A stretch of DNA of 64,000 bases from Mycobacterium bohemicum DSM 44277 (GTDB lineage Bacteria; Actinomycetota; Actinomycetes; Mycobacteriales; Mycobacteriaceae). The notes under the pieces were generated by a model, which made no database searches, was not told the DNA's origin, and saw only the letters and a program-made list of their open reading frames with translations. Of the stretch, positions 46,721-55,796 are shown one piece after another (position 1 is the stretch's first letter; the number at the start of each line of letters is the position of its first letter). The translations under genes and the position numbers were made by a program. The stretch lies in contig NZ_CSTD01000001.1 of NCBI RefSeq assembly GCF_001053185.1, positions 800,333 through 864,332 of the forward strand. The letters are read 5' to 3'.

Positions 46721-47593
46721 ATGGATCTCAACGAGACCCGGGAAAGAATCATCTATCAGAAGGAGGGCGCGATCGCCCGCGTCATCCTCAACTGGCCGGA
46801 GAAGGCCAACGCCCAGGACCAGAAGCTGGCCGAAGAGGTCGACGCCGCACTGCTGGACGCCGACCGCGACTACGACATCAAGGTGCTGATCCTCAAGGCC
46901 AACGGCAAGGGCTTCTGCTCGGGACACGCCATCGGCAACAACGCGGTCGACTACCCCGCGTTCGTCGAGGGCGCCAAGGTGATGGGCACGCCGTGGAAGC
47001 CGCAGACCGACCTGTTCGTCAAGCCGATCCTGAACCTCTGGGAGTTCTCCAAGCCCACCATCGCGCAGGTGCACGGGTACTGCGTCGGCGGGGGCACCCA
47101 CTACGGGCTGACCACCGACATCGTCATCGCCGCCGAGGACGCGTACTTCTCTTATCCCCCGCTGCAGGGCTTCGGGATGCCGTCGGGCGAATGTTCCATC
47201 GAGCCATGGGTTTTCATGAACTGGCGGCGGGCGGCGTACTACCTGTACCTCGCCGAGGTGATCGACGCCAAAAAGGCGCTGGAGGTGGGGCTCGTCAACG
47301 AGGTGGTGCCGCGCGACCAACTCGACGACCGGGTCGAGGCCATCGCCCGCCACATCGCGCAGGCCCCGATGACGACGCTGCTGGCGACCAAGGCCAACCT
47401 CAAGCGGGCCTGGGAGCTGATGGGCATGCGGGTGCACTGGCAGAGCTCCAACGACCTGGTCGCGCTGGCGTCCATCAGCAAGGACGTGCAGGAGCTGATC
47501 CAGCAGGTGTTCAAGGACAAAGTGCTGCCGGCCGAGCAGGCCCGGCGCCAGGCGGCCGCGGCGGCCTCGACCGACGGCGCCCCGACCGCCTAG
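46721..47593 (+). CDS. Enoyl-CoA hydratase/isomerase family protein
   Basis: A 290-residue crotonase-fold protein (MDLNETRERIIYQKEGAIARVILNWPEKAN). Oxyanion-hole region KGFCSGHAIGNN near residue 65, and GYCVGGGTHYGLTTDIVIAAED near 125. The usual second Glu is in GFGMPSGECSIEPW. It is longer than typical hydratases, with an acidic insert at 80-105. It closely resembles the protein at 52278, with shared GYCxGGGxxxGLxTD and WELMGMRVH blocks. Confidence 0.85.
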   Translation: MDLNETRERIIYQKEGAIARVILNWPEKANAQDQKLAEEVDAALLDADRDYDIKVLILKANGKGFCSGHAIGNNAVDYPAFVEGAKVMGTPWKPQTDLFVKPILNLWEFSKPTIAQVHGYCVGGGTHYGLTTDIVIAAEDAYFSYPPLQGFGMPSGECSIEPWVFMNWRRAAYYLYLAEVIDAKKALEVGLVNEVVPRDQLDDRVEAIARHIAQAPMTTLLATKANLKRAWELMGMRVHWQSSNDLVALASISKDVQELIQQVFKDKVLPAEQARRQAAAAASTDGAPTA

Positions 47594-47602
47594 GCCGCGC
47601 GG

Positions 47603-49141
47603 GTGAACATCGCCGATCACGCCGAGCGCGCACCGGATTCGCCGGCGCTGATCGTCGCGGGCGGCGACACGCTGTCCTTCTCCGACCTGCACGCCAGAAG
47701 CCGACGCGTGGCCGCCGTGCTGCACGCCGCCGGGCTGCGCCGCGGCGACGGCGTGGCCGTGGTCTTGCCGAACCGGCCGGAGTTCCTCGAGATCACCTGG
47801 GGATGCCAGCTTTCCGGGCTCTACTACACCGCCGTCAACACCCACTTCACGCCCGACGAGGTCGCCTACGTCATCGACGACTCCGACGCCAGGGCGGTGT
47901 TCGTCGATTCCTCGATGACCGGCCTCGCCGGCCATGTCCGAGACGCCAACACCGGCGTCGACGTGCGCATCGCCGTCGGCGGCAGCCCCCCGCCGGGCTG
48001 GTGCGGCTACGAGGCCGCGCTCGCCGCCGCGGGCGCGGCACCACCGGTATCGGACGGCTCGGAGATGCTGTACTCGTCGGGAACGACGGGACGGCCCAAG
48101 GCGGTTCGCCGTCCCCTGCCCGCCGACGGCAACGGGTCCTGGGCTCAGGCGGTGCTGGAGCTGGCGCTCACGCACAAGTACGGCATGGACGCCGGCAGCG
48201 TCTACCTCTCCCCCGCGCCGCTCTACCACGCGGCCGGGGTCAACTACACCATGGCGGTCAACCGAGTCGGCGCCGCGTCGATCATCATGGGAAGGTTCGA
48301 CGCCGAGGCCGTGCTGCGGCTGATCGACACCCACCGGGTCACGCACGCGCAGTTCGTCCCGACGATGTTCGTGCGGATGCTCAAGCTGCCCCGGGCCGTC
48401 CGGGACGCCTACGACGTCTCCAGCCTGCGCTGCGTCATCCACGCGGCCGCGCCCTGCCCGGTGGACGTCAAGCACCGGATGATGGACTGGTTCGGGCCGA
48501 TCATCCACGAATACTACGGTGGCACAGAGGGATTCGCCGGCACCACCATCGGGCCGCAGGAGTGGCTGGCCCACCCCGGTTCGGTCGGCCGGCCGATGTC
48601 GCCGGTGCACGTCGTCGCGGAGGACGGCAGTGAGCTTGCGCCGGGCGGGACCGGTGAGCTCTATTTCGAGGGCGGACCGGCGTTCGAGTACTTCAAGGAC
48701 CCGGCCAAGACCGCGTCGGTGGCCAACGAGCGCGGGTGGCGCTCCCTGGGCGACATGGGCTACGTCGACGCGGACGGATACCTCTACCTCACCGACCGCT
48801 CGACCTTCATGATCGTCTCCGGCGGGGTGAACATCTACCCGCAGGAGGTGGAGAACATCCTGGTGATGCACCCCAAGCTCGTCGACGCCGCGGTGTTCGG
48901 CGTCCCCAACGACGAGTTCGGCGAGGAGGTCAAGGCCGTCGTGCAACCGGTCGACGCGGCCGCGGCCGGCCCCGACCTCGAGGCCGAGCTCATCGAGTAC
49001 TGTCGCGCCCGGCTGGCCGGCTACAAGTGCCCGCGGACCGTGGAGTTCGCGCCCGAACTGCCGCGGGACCCCAACGGAAAGCTGTACAAGAGACGGATCC
49101 GCGAGCGGTACTGGCAGGGCCGGACATCGCGAATCGTGTGA
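47603..49141 (+). CDS. Acyl-CoA synthetase (AMP-binding)
   Basis: A 512-residue ANL-superfamily ligase from GTG 47603. The phosphate loop is YSSGTTGRPKAVRR near residue 157. Acyl-binding motif YYGGTEGFAG near 305. Hinge and adenylate motifs GDMGYVDADGYLYLTDR and SGGVNIYPQEVENI near 395-420, and the catalytic Lys in DPNGKLYKRR near 495. It activates a carboxylic acid to acyl-AMP and acyl-CoA. It belongs to the catabolic run, 9 bp after the hydratase. Confidence 0.92.
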   Translation: MNIADHAERAPDSPALIVAGGDTLSFSDLHARSRRVAAVLHAAGLRRGDGVAVVLPNRPEFLEITWGCQLSGLYYTAVNTHFTPDEVAYVIDDSDARAVFVDSSMTGLAGHVRDANTGVDVRIAVGGSPPPGWCGYEAALAAAGAAPPVSDGSEMLYSSGTTGRPKAVRRPLPADGNGSWAQAVLELALTHKYGMDAGSVYLSPAPLYHAAGVNYTMAVNRVGAASIIMGRFDAEAVLRLIDTHRVTHAQFVPTMFVRMLKLPRAVRDAYDVSSLRCVIHAAAPCPVDVKHRMMDWFGPIIHEYYGGTEGFAGTTIGPQEWLAHPGSVGRPMSPVHVVAEDGSELAPGGTGELYFEGGPAFEYFKDPAKTASVANERGWRSLGDMGYVDADGYLYLTDRSTFMIVSGGVNIYPQEVENILVMHPKLVDAAVFGVPNDEFGEEVKAVVQPVDAAAAGPDLEAELIEYCRARLAGYKCPRTVEFAPELPRDPNGKLYKRRIRERYWQGRTSRIV

Positions 49142-49157
49142 AGAACGAGGGGAACTC

Positions 49158-50507
49158 ATGGCACGCGTGAACTGGACACCCCTGCCGGTGCCCTGGGCGG
49201 TCGAAACGCCCGACCGGATACCCAAGCAGCGCTACTACGATCCCGAGTTCTACGCCATGGAGTGCGAGATGCTCTGGCCGCGCGTGTGGCAGATGGCGTG
49301 CCGGCTCGAGGAGATCCCCAAGCCCGGCGACTACGTCGAGTACGAGATCCTCGACGAGTCCGTCATCGTCGTCCGGGTGGACGCCGACAATGTCAGCGCC
49401 TACCACAACGCCTGCCGCCACCGCGGCGTGAAACTGGTGGAAGGCAACGGCAATCGGCGCACCTTTGTGTGCCCGTTCCACGGCTGGTGCTGGTCTGTGG
49501 ACGGCCGCAACACCTTCGTCCTGCGCCCCGAGGAATTCGACGAGCACAATCTGAACCCCGACGACCTTCGCCTGGCGCCGGTCCGCTGCGAGCTGTGGGG
49601 CGGATGCGCGTGGATCAACCTCGACGACGGCGCGCCGCCGCTGCGGGACTGCTTCGAGCCGTTCGCCTCCGTCTACGACGCCTGGAAGGTCGAGTCGCTG
49701 CGGGTCGAGTGGTGGGAGGCGTGTCGGTTGCCGGTGAACTGGAAGCTGGCGATGGGGGCGTTCATGGAGGGCTACCACGTCCCGCAGACGCACCCCCAGC
49801 TGCTGCCGTCCTCGCAACCGACCGCCTCGAAAGCGGGCTTGGCCCAGACGAACCTGTACTTCATGCGCACCCTCGGGCAGGGCATGGCCGGAATGACCCA
49901 CGCGAACGACATTCGCATCGCCGAGGGCCTGCAGACCATGGCGTTACCGGCCGATCCGGCCGCGGCGATGACCACCTGGCGCCATACCCTGAACGACGCC
50001 ATCGTCGCCTGGCACCGCGCCCGAGGCTGCGACATGCCGGACCTCAACGAGCTGGAGCGCCGCGGCATCACCGAGGCGATCAATTTTCTGTTCCCCCACT
50101 ACTTTCTGCTGCCCCAGTACAGCAGCGCGTCGTCCTACCGTATTCGCCCGCTCGGCCCGGAGGAGACATTGTTCGAGATCTGGTCGCTCACCCGCATCCC
50201 GCCGGACCAGGTCACCGCCAAGCCCACTCCACCGACGCCGATGCCGCCCGACGACCCGCGTTGGCCGCCCATTCCCGCTCAGGACTTCTCCAACCTGCCC
50301 CGCCAGCAGAAGGGGCTGCACAGCCGCGGATTCGAGTACATGCGGCTGTCAAACCGGATCGAGGGGCTCATCTCGAACTTCGAGCGCGTCGTCGACGGTT
50401 TCCTGGCCGGGCTGCCCTACGAGGCGCTGGTCCCGGCGATCCAGAAGACCAACACCACCATCGACGTGCCGATCGCCGATCTCGGGTTCGGCGGGGGCGA
50501 TCGATGA
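49158..50507 (+). CDS. Rieske non-heme iron oxygenase, large subunit
   Basis: A 449-residue alpha subunit. Rieske 2Fe-2S ligands are CRH (NACRHRG) and CPFHGW near residues 85-108. The mononuclear iron site is in GAFMEGYHVPQTHP near residue 200 (two His, with an Asp expected later). Domain order matches ring-hydroxylating dioxygenases. No small subunit, ferredoxin or reductase gene is adjacent, so electrons must come from elsewhere. Its stop overlaps the next ATG by 4 bp. Confidence 0.92.
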   Translation: MARVNWTPLPVPWAVETPDRIPKQRYYDPEFYAMECEMLWPRVWQMACRLEEIPKPGDYVEYEILDESVIVVRVDADNVSAYHNACRHRGVKLVEGNGNRRTFVCPFHGWCWSVDGRNTFVLRPEEFDEHNLNPDDLRLAPVRCELWGGCAWINLDDGAPPLRDCFEPFASVYDAWKVESLRVEWWEACRLPVNWKLAMGAFMEGYHVPQTHPQLLPSSQPTASKAGLAQTNLYFMRTLGQGMAGMTHANDIRIAEGLQTMALPADPAAAMTTWRHTLNDAIVAWHRARGCDMPDLNELERRGITEAINFLFPHYFLLPQYSSASSYRIRPLGPEETLFEIWSLTRIPPDQVTAKPTPPTPMPPDDPRWPPIPAQDFSNLPRQQKGLHSRGFEYMRLSNRIEGLISNFERVVDGFLAGLPYEALVPAIQKTNTTIDVPIADLGFGGGDR

Positions 50508-52216
50508 GCGCCGGGTGGGACCGTTCGGTCGACCTGGTGATCGCCGGCAGCGGCGGTGGCGGCATGGTCGCCGGGTTGGCGGCCGTCGACTGCGGACTCG
50601 AGCCGCTGATCATCGAAAAGCAGGGCCTGGTCGGCGGTTCGACCGGGTTGTCGGGGGGCATCGTGTGGCTGCCGAACAACCCGTTGATGCGCGCCGAAGG
50701 CGTCGCAGACTCGCACGAGGACGGTCTGGCCTACCTCGCCGACGTGGTCGGCGACATCGGCGCGGCGTCCTCACCCGAGCGCCGCGAGATGTTCCTCACG
50801 GCCGGCTACGAGATGATCAATTTCCTTGTCCGCAAGGGTGTCCGGCTGATCCGGTGCGACGGTTGGAGCGACTACTACCCGAACCACAAGGGCGGCAACG
50901 CCGCCGGCCGCGCCGTCGAGGGCGTCCCTTTCGACGCGGCGGAATTGGGCGACTGGAGGGACAAGGTTCAGCCGCCGCTGGCCAAGAACTACGGCTTCCT
51001 CGTGCTGACCAACGAGCTGCGCTCGGTCCAATACTTCAACCGTTCGCCGCGCGCGTTCGCCGTCGCCACCAAGGTTTTCCTGCGCACCGCGGCCGCGCGG
51101 GCCCGTCGTCGCCAGATCCTGACCAACGGCGCCTCCCTGATCGCCCAGATGCTCAAGGCGCTGATCGACCTCGGCGACGGCCGGCCCCCGCTGTGGACGA
51201 ACGCGGCGTTGCAGGAACTCATCGTCCACGACGGCCGGGTGACCGGCGTGCGCATCACCCGAGACGGGGCTTCGCTGGACGTCGAGGCGCGCCGCGGCGT
51301 CCTGCTGGCCGCCGGAGGTTTCGGCCACAACGCCGAGATGCGCCGGCGCTACGGCGGCGACCAGCCCAACGAGGCGAAGTGGTCGATCGCCAACGCCGGC
51401 GACACCGGTGAGGTGCTCCAGGCCGCGATGCGGCTCGGCGCGCAAACCGACCTGCTCGACGAGGCCTGGTGGCTGCCATCGGTTTTCATCGCCAACGGGG
51501 GCGCGGCGGCCGCCTCGCTGGGGTCGGGGCGGCAACGGCCCGGCGCGATCTACGTCGACTCGACCGGGCGCCGATTCTGCAACGAGTCAAACTCCTACGT
51601 CGAGGTCGGCAAGGCCATGTACGCCAACAAGGCGGTGCCCTGCTGGATGGTCTTCGACGACGGCTACGTGCGCAGGTACGTCACCAGTGCCAATCCGCTG
51701 AAGTCGCTGAGAAGTCGGGATCGGCAACTGCCGCCCGAACTGATCGAGACCGGCGCGGTGAAACGCGGCGACACCATCGCCGACCTCGCCCGCCAGATCG
51801 ACCTGCCCGCCGACGAGTTGGCAAGAACCATCGAGCGATTCAACCGGTTCGCCGCCAAGGGACTCGACCCCGACTTCGGCCGGGGGCAGTCGGCGTACAA
51901 CGATTGCCTCGGCGATCCCGGGCACCGGCCCAACGCCGCGGTCGGCCCGCTGGACCGCGCGCCCTACTTCGCGACGCGTGTGTTCCCGGCCGACGTCGGG
52001 ACCTGCGGCGGCGTCGTCACCGACGAATACGCGCGGGTCCTCGACGAGCAGGGCCGCGTGATCGAGGGCCTGTACGCCACGGGCAACACCACCGCGACGG
52101 TGATGGGCCGGACGTATCCCGGCGCCGGGGCGAGCATCGCGAACTCGATGGTGTTCGGCTACGTCGCCGCGCGGCACGCGGCCGGGCGCAAGGTCGCCGG
52201 CGAGATGAGCCGCTAG
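50504..52216 (+). CDS. FAD-dependent dehydrogenase, KstD/fumarate-reductase-like
   Basis: A 570-residue flavoprotein. FAD motif IAGSGGGGMVAGLAA at residues 14-28. The C-terminal signature GLYATGNTTATVMGRTYPGAG, then IANSMVFGYVAARHAA, is that of 3-ketosteroid delta-1-dehydrogenases and relatives. This family desaturates a ketone ring next to the carbonyl. Without an alignment I cannot confirm the KstD catalytic tyrosines. It is translationally coupled to the Rieske oxygenase and ends the 43.6-52.2 kb run. Confidence 0.85.
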   Translation: MSAGWDRSVDLVIAGSGGGGMVAGLAAVDCGLEPLIIEKQGLVGGSTGLSGGIVWLPNNPLMRAEGVADSHEDGLAYLADVVGDIGAASSPERREMFLTAGYEMINFLVRKGVRLIRCDGWSDYYPNHKGGNAAGRAVEGVPFDAAELGDWRDKVQPPLAKNYGFLVLTNELRSVQYFNRSPRAFAVATKVFLRTAAARARRRQILTNGASLIAQMLKALIDLGDGRPPLWTNAALQELIVHDGRVTGVRITRDGASLDVEARRGVLLAAGGFGHNAEMRRRYGGDQPNEAKWSIANAGDTGEVLQAAMRLGAQTDLLDEAWWLPSVFIANGGAAAASLGSGRQRPGAIYVDSTGRRFCNESNSYVEVGKAMYANKAVPCWMVFDDGYVRRYVTSANPLKSLRSRDRQLPPELIETGAVKRGDTIADLARQIDLPADELARTIERFNRFAAKGLDPDFGRGQSAYNDCLGDPGHRPNAAVGPLDRAPYFATRVFPADVGTCGGVVTDEYARVLDEQGRVIEGLYATGNTTATVMGRTYPGAGASIANSMVFGYVAARHAAGRKVAGEMSR

Positions 52217-52240
52217 GCGCCGGCGCGCGCCGAGCGTGCA

Positions 52241-52276
52241 GCTGGCTTCACGTTCGGCACCCAACGTGAAGCCGGC
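52241..52276. terminator. Bidirectional hairpin ending the catabolic operon
   Basis: Perfect arms GGCTTCACGTT (52244-52254) and AACGTGAAGCC (52263-52273) with an 8-base loop; three more pairs, one G-U, extend it to 52241-52276. A third partial copy GGCTTCACGTC follows at 52274. It lies between convergent genes, right before the hydratase stop. Confidence 0.8.
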
Positions 52277-52277
52277 T

Positions 52278-53123
52278 TCACGTCGGCTCCGAATCCTCGT
52301 CGCGCTCGACGAAATCCCTTGGCTTCATGCCCGATTCCTTGAGCTCGGCGCGCCGGGCCTGGACGTCGGAGGCCGCGCCGACCATGTTCGTCAGGATGTG
52401 ACTGACCTGCAGGTGCACCCGCATGCCCATCAACTCCCACGCGCGCTTGACGTTGTTCTTCACCGCCATCAGCGTGGTCAGCGGGATCTGGGAGATCTTG
52501 CGCGCCATCTCCTCGACCGTGGCCTCGAGGTCCTCGCGCGGCACCACCTTGTTGAGCAGACCCCAGTCGAGGGCCTGCTGGGCGGACAGCGTCGGCGCGA
52601 GCAGCAACCAGTCCATGGTGCGGTGCCAGTTCATCATCAGCCAGGGCTCGATCATGGTGTGCCCGCCCGGCTCGCCGAGGCTCTGGGCAAGCGGCATCTG
52701 GAAATACGCGTCCTCGGAGGCCACACAGAAGTCGGTCAGCAGCCCGAGGTAGATGCCGCCGCCCATGCAATAGCCGTGAATCTGCGAGATCGTCGGCTTG
52801 GGGAACTCCCACAGATACAACGTCGGCCACAGGAACAGGTCGGCCGTGCCCTTGTAGAGCGACTCGAACGTGTCTCCGAAATCGGGATAAGGGTTTTCGT
52901 CCGGGCCCCAGCGGGCGACGTGCCCTCCGCAGAAGCCTTTGCCGTTGGCCTTGAGGATCACGACCTTGATCTCGTTGTCGCGGTCGGCCTCGCGCAGGCA
53001 ATCGTCGACCTCGGTCACCAGGACCGCGTCCTTGGTGTTCGCCTTGTCGACCCGGTTGAGGATGATTCGCGCGATCGGCGGCTCGCGTTCGTAAATGATC
53101 GCTTCCAGCACGCGACGCTCCAT
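52278..53123 (-). CDS. Enoyl-CoA hydratase/isomerase family protein
   Basis: A 281-residue crotonase-fold protein (MERRVLEAIIYEREPPIARIILNRVDKAN). Motifs KGFCGGHVARWG near 62 and GYCMGGGIYLGLLTDFCVASED near 120. ATG 53123 is chosen as it aligns with the start of the paralogue at 46721 and has AAGG upstream; ATG 53153 overlaps the methyltransferase stop and would give a coupled start with 10 more residues. It is convergent with the catabolic run and probably related in function. Confidence 0.85.
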   Translation of the reverse strand: MERRVLEAIIYEREPPIARIILNRVDKANTKDAVLVTEVDDCLREADRDNEIKVVILKANGKGFCGGHVARWGPDENPYPDFGDTFESLYKGTADLFLWPTLYLWEFPKPTISQIHGYCMGGGIYLGLLTDFCVASEDAYFQMPLAQSLGEPGGHTMIEPWLMMNWHRTMDWLLLAPTLSAQQALDWGLLNKVVPREDLEATVEEMARKISQIPLTTLMAVKNNVKRAWELMGMRVHLQVSHILTNMVGAASDVQARRAELKESGMKPRDFVERDEDSEPT

Positions 53124-53149
53124 CCCAGGGACCTTACCGGGCTCGACGG

Positions 53150-53704
53150 TCATCGGCGGGCGAGCAGCCACGCCCGCCCGTCACCCTCGCCGGCGGCGAG
53201 GACCTCGAGCTCGGCGAACGCGGCGGGCAATTCGCCGGCCGCCGCACGAAAGGGCCCCGGCGTCCCCCCGACTTCGCTGAGCGCGGCGACGGCGAGCACG
53301 CCGCCCGGTTTGAGGCGCTCCACGATCGCCCGGTCCAGGCGGCGGTCCCGGAACAAGTGGCAGACAACGACGTCGACGGGCGGGCCCGGCGGCAGGCCGT
53401 CGTCGAGATCGGTGACGTCGAAGCGGCACCGGTCGCCAACGCCGTTGCGCCGGGCCAGCTCTCGCGCCTGATCGACGGCGACCGCGGAGACGTCCACTGC
53501 GTGCACCTCGAGCCCGCGCCGGGCCAGCCACACGGCCGCCTCTCCCCGCCCGCAGGCGAGCTCGAGCGCCCGCCCCGCGGTGGGAAACGTCTCGGCGTGG
53601 CGGGTCAGAATGTCGGGCGGCGCAACCTCGTTCACCGCCGGCAGCCCCAGAGTCGCGTACCGCTCGTCCCAGCGGCGCCGGTCAGCATCGGCCATAGCCG
53701 TCAC
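53150..53704 (-). CDS. Class I SAM-dependent methyltransferase
   Basis: A 184-residue protein (tellurite-resistance/ TehB-like size). SAM motif ALELACGRGEAAVWLARRG near residue 46, acidic loop VHAVDVSAVAVDQAREL near 67, motif DDGLPPGPPVDVVVCHLF near 105. It begins RRRWDERYA, as many small methyltransferases of the Methyltransf_25/TehB group. ATG 53695 (MADADRRR) is an alternative start. Its stop overlaps the upstream ATG of the hydratase, so the two are coexpressed. Confidence 0.85.
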   Translation of the reverse strand: MTAMADADRRRWDERYATLGLPAVNEVAPPDILTRHAETFPTAGRALELACGRGEAAVWLARRGLEVHAVDVSAVAVDQARELARRNGVGDRCRFDVTDLDDGLPPGPPVDVVVCHLFRDRRLDRAIVERLKPGGVLAVAALSEVGGTPGPFRAAAGELPAAFAELEVLAAGEGDGRAWLLARR

Positions 53705-53825
53705 CCTAAGGCGCGCCCAGGCGCGGCCGGCACCGTCGGGCCGCCGCCACGGCCTTCACCAGCGGCGCAAACGCTATGATCCAGCGGTGGAGTTGATCGA
53801 CTACCCCCGCGCCGCCGGCTGACGC

Positions 53826-54497
53826 ATGCGCAGCCACGGGTGGGGAGGTAACACGCCGGCCTCCGACGAGGAGGCCATCGAGCGCATCCTCGACGCCGCG
53901 GACCGGATCATCGCCGAGCGTGGCCCGGCGATGCGGATCGCCGACGTGGCGCGGGCCCTGGGCGTGACGCGGCAGACCGTCTATCGCTACTTCCCCGGCA
54001 CCGAGGCGCTCAAGGTGGCGACCGCGATGCGCTCGGCCGACGGGTTCCTCGACCACATGGCCGACCACCTCAAGGGCGTGACCGATCCGGTGGTCGCGAT
54101 GACCGAGGGGATGGCGTTCGCGATCGAGCAGCTCGCCGCGGACAACCAGGTCGAGTTCGTGCTGAACCAGCGCCAGCGCGGCGGCCAGAAGGTCTCGATC
54201 ATCTCCGACACGGCCCTGGCGTTCGGGCGCTCGATGCTGCACCGCTACGAGATCGATTGGGAGAAGTACGGTTTCGACGAAGCGGGCCTGGACGAGCTGA
54301 GCGAATTCTGCCTGCGGGTGCTGCATTCCTTCCTCGCCGATCCCGGCCGTCCGCCGCGCGGCGGCGACGAACTGCGGCGCTACCTGACGCGCTGGGTCGG
54401 GCCGGCGATCGCCTACCCGCAGATCGTGCGGGCGATGGACCCGCTTCGCAGCCCGGCGCCCCCGCAGACGCGCCGTCGCCCCGTCAAGGCGTCCTGA
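53826..54497 (+). CDS. TetR family transcriptional regulator
   Basis: A 223-residue regulator. Helix-turn-helix at about 17-62 (EEAIERILDAADRIIAERGP to VTRQTVYRYFPGTEAL). The C-terminal ligand domain is acidic and Gln-rich. It is divergent from the methyltransferase-hydratase pair (121 bp apart), a likely target. No clear operator palindrome is visible in the spacer. Confidence 0.9.
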   Translation: MRSHGWGGNTPASDEEAIERILDAADRIIAERGPAMRIADVARALGVTRQTVYRYFPGTEALKVATAMRSADGFLDHMADHLKGVTDPVVAMTEGMAFAIEQLAADNQVEFVLNQRQRGGQKVSIISDTALAFGRSMLHRYEIDWEKYGFDEAGLDELSEFCLRVLHSFLADPGRPPRGGDELRRYLTRWVGPAIAYPQIVRAMDPLRSPAPPQTRRRPVKAS

Positions 54498-54588
54498 GGC
54501 CGGCCGCGCCCGGCGCGGACGGTTGATCCCGCACCCCAGTTCGGCGATCCTCAACGAACCGACGTTGACGAAGACCGTAGGAGCAAAC

Positions 54589-55059
54589 GTGGTGGGTGTG
54601 GGACAGATGGCGCTGAACAGCGCGCCGGTTTTCGGGGGCGTGATGCTGGCGATCGCGGCCGGCCAATTCAGGGGTCCGGATTACCGGGCGCTGATCAAGC
54701 AGGACATGGAGCTGCTCGAGCGGCTGCCGCCGGAAGCCGCCGACAGGCGCGCGGAACTGCAACGCACCATCGACGAACGCGTCGACGATCTGATCGTGGC
54801 GTCGGACCGCACTCGCGCGCTGCGGCTGGCCGCGACGTCCTACCGCGGCAACTGGCGCGACATGGTCCTGCTGCTGTGCGCGCTGTTGTTCACCGTCATC
54901 TGGTGGGGCGTCAACCACAGCCGGAGCAATTGGCTGCCGATGTTCGTCGTGCTCATCCTGCTGTGCGTCGTGGCCGCCGTGTACGCGTTCCGCGGCGTCG
55001 TGCGCTCCGTCGAGGCGCTCCTGCACCGGCAACGCGGCGGCCAGCACGGCACCGCGTGA
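54589..55059 (+). CDS. Small two-helix membrane protein, function unknown
   Basis: A 156-residue protein from GTG 54589, 5 bases after AGGAG; a longer TTG form from 54523 is possible. A weakly hydrophobic start (VFGGVMLAIAAGQF) is followed by a charged helix with heptad-like Leu (LIKQDMELLERLPPEAADRR), then two strong transmembrane helices (MVLLLCALLFTVIWWGV and WLPMFVVLILLCVVAAVYAF). The tail is basic. I do not recognise a family. Confidence 0.65.
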   Translation: MVGVGQMALNSAPVFGGVMLAIAAGQFRGPDYRALIKQDMELLERLPPEAADRRAELQRTIDERVDDLIVASDRTRALRLAATSYRGNWRDMVLLLCALLFTVIWWGVNHSRSNWLPMFVVLILLCVVAAVYAFRGVVRSVEALLHRQRGGQHGTA

Positions 55060-55119
55060 GGCGGTATCGCGTCGCCGCTCGGCGCGCGACCCTCGCCGCC
55101 CTGTGACAAAATTCCGCAC

Positions 55120-55791
55120 GTGCAGCCACGTTTTTTCAGCGGTCTGATCTGTGCCGCGGTGGCGCCCGCATCGGTGCTACTGAGCGCGCCCGCCCCGCCC
55201 GCCGCCGCCGAGCCGTGTCCCGACATCGAAGTGGTGTTCGCCCGGGGCACCACCGAGCCGCCCGGCGTCGGGCGCGTCGGTCAGAGTTTCGTCGACACGC
55301 TTCGGTCCCACGTCGGTAGCAAGTCGCTCGGCGTCTATCCGGTCAACTACCCGGCGACCACCGACTTTCCCACGGCCGTCGACGGCATCGCCGACGCGGG
55401 CAGCCACGTCGAGCACATGGCGACCGCCTGTCCCAAGACGAAAATGGTGCTCGGCGGCTACTCCCAGGGCGCGGCCGTGATGGGCTTCGTCACCACGAAC
55501 GCGGTCCCCGACGGCGTGCACCTGATGCAGGCGCTGCAGCCGATGCCGGCGGAGGTCGCATCCCACGTCGCCGCGGTGACGCTGTTCGGCAAGCCCTCCA
55601 CCGAGTTCATGAGCATCATCAACGAGCCGCCCGTGACGGTGGGCCCGCTGTATGCGCCGAAGACCATCGAGCTGTGCGTGCCCGGCGATCCCGTCTGCGC
55701 CGGCGGCGGCGGCGACCCGCTCGCGCACCGCCGCTACGTCGAGGCGGGGATGGTCGATCAGGCAGCGGATTTCGCCGCCACCCGGATCTAG
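55120..55791 (+). CDS. Cutinase family secreted esterase
   Basis: A 223-residue precursor from GTG 55120. Signal peptide ends near PPAAA (residue 30). Serine hydrolase motif GYSQGA near residue 110, catalytic Asp in VPGDPVCAGG near 187 and His in LAHRRYVEAG near 203, with Cys pairs as in cutinases. Mycobacterial members cleave medium-chain esters or phospholipids outside the cell. Single gene, with the NTF2-like gene 5 bp after it. Confidence 0.92.
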   Translation: MQPRFFSGLICAAVAPASVLLSAPAPPAAAEPCPDIEVVFARGTTEPPGVGRVGQSFVDTLRSHVGSKSLGVYPVNYPATTDFPTAVDGIADAGSHVEHMATACPKTKMVLGGYSQGAAVMGFVTTNAVPDGVHLMQALQPMPAEVASHVAAVTLFGKPSTEFMSIINEPPVTVGPLYAPKTIELCVPGDPVCAGGGGDPLAHRRYVEAGMVDQAADFAATRI

Positions 55792-55796
55792 TCGGT

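Noticed and set aside
49262..50503. Plus-strand extension of the KstD-like gene through the Rieske gene
   Set aside because: It is a shadow frame of the Rieske oxygenase; the ATG at 50504 overlapping the previous stop is the natural start.
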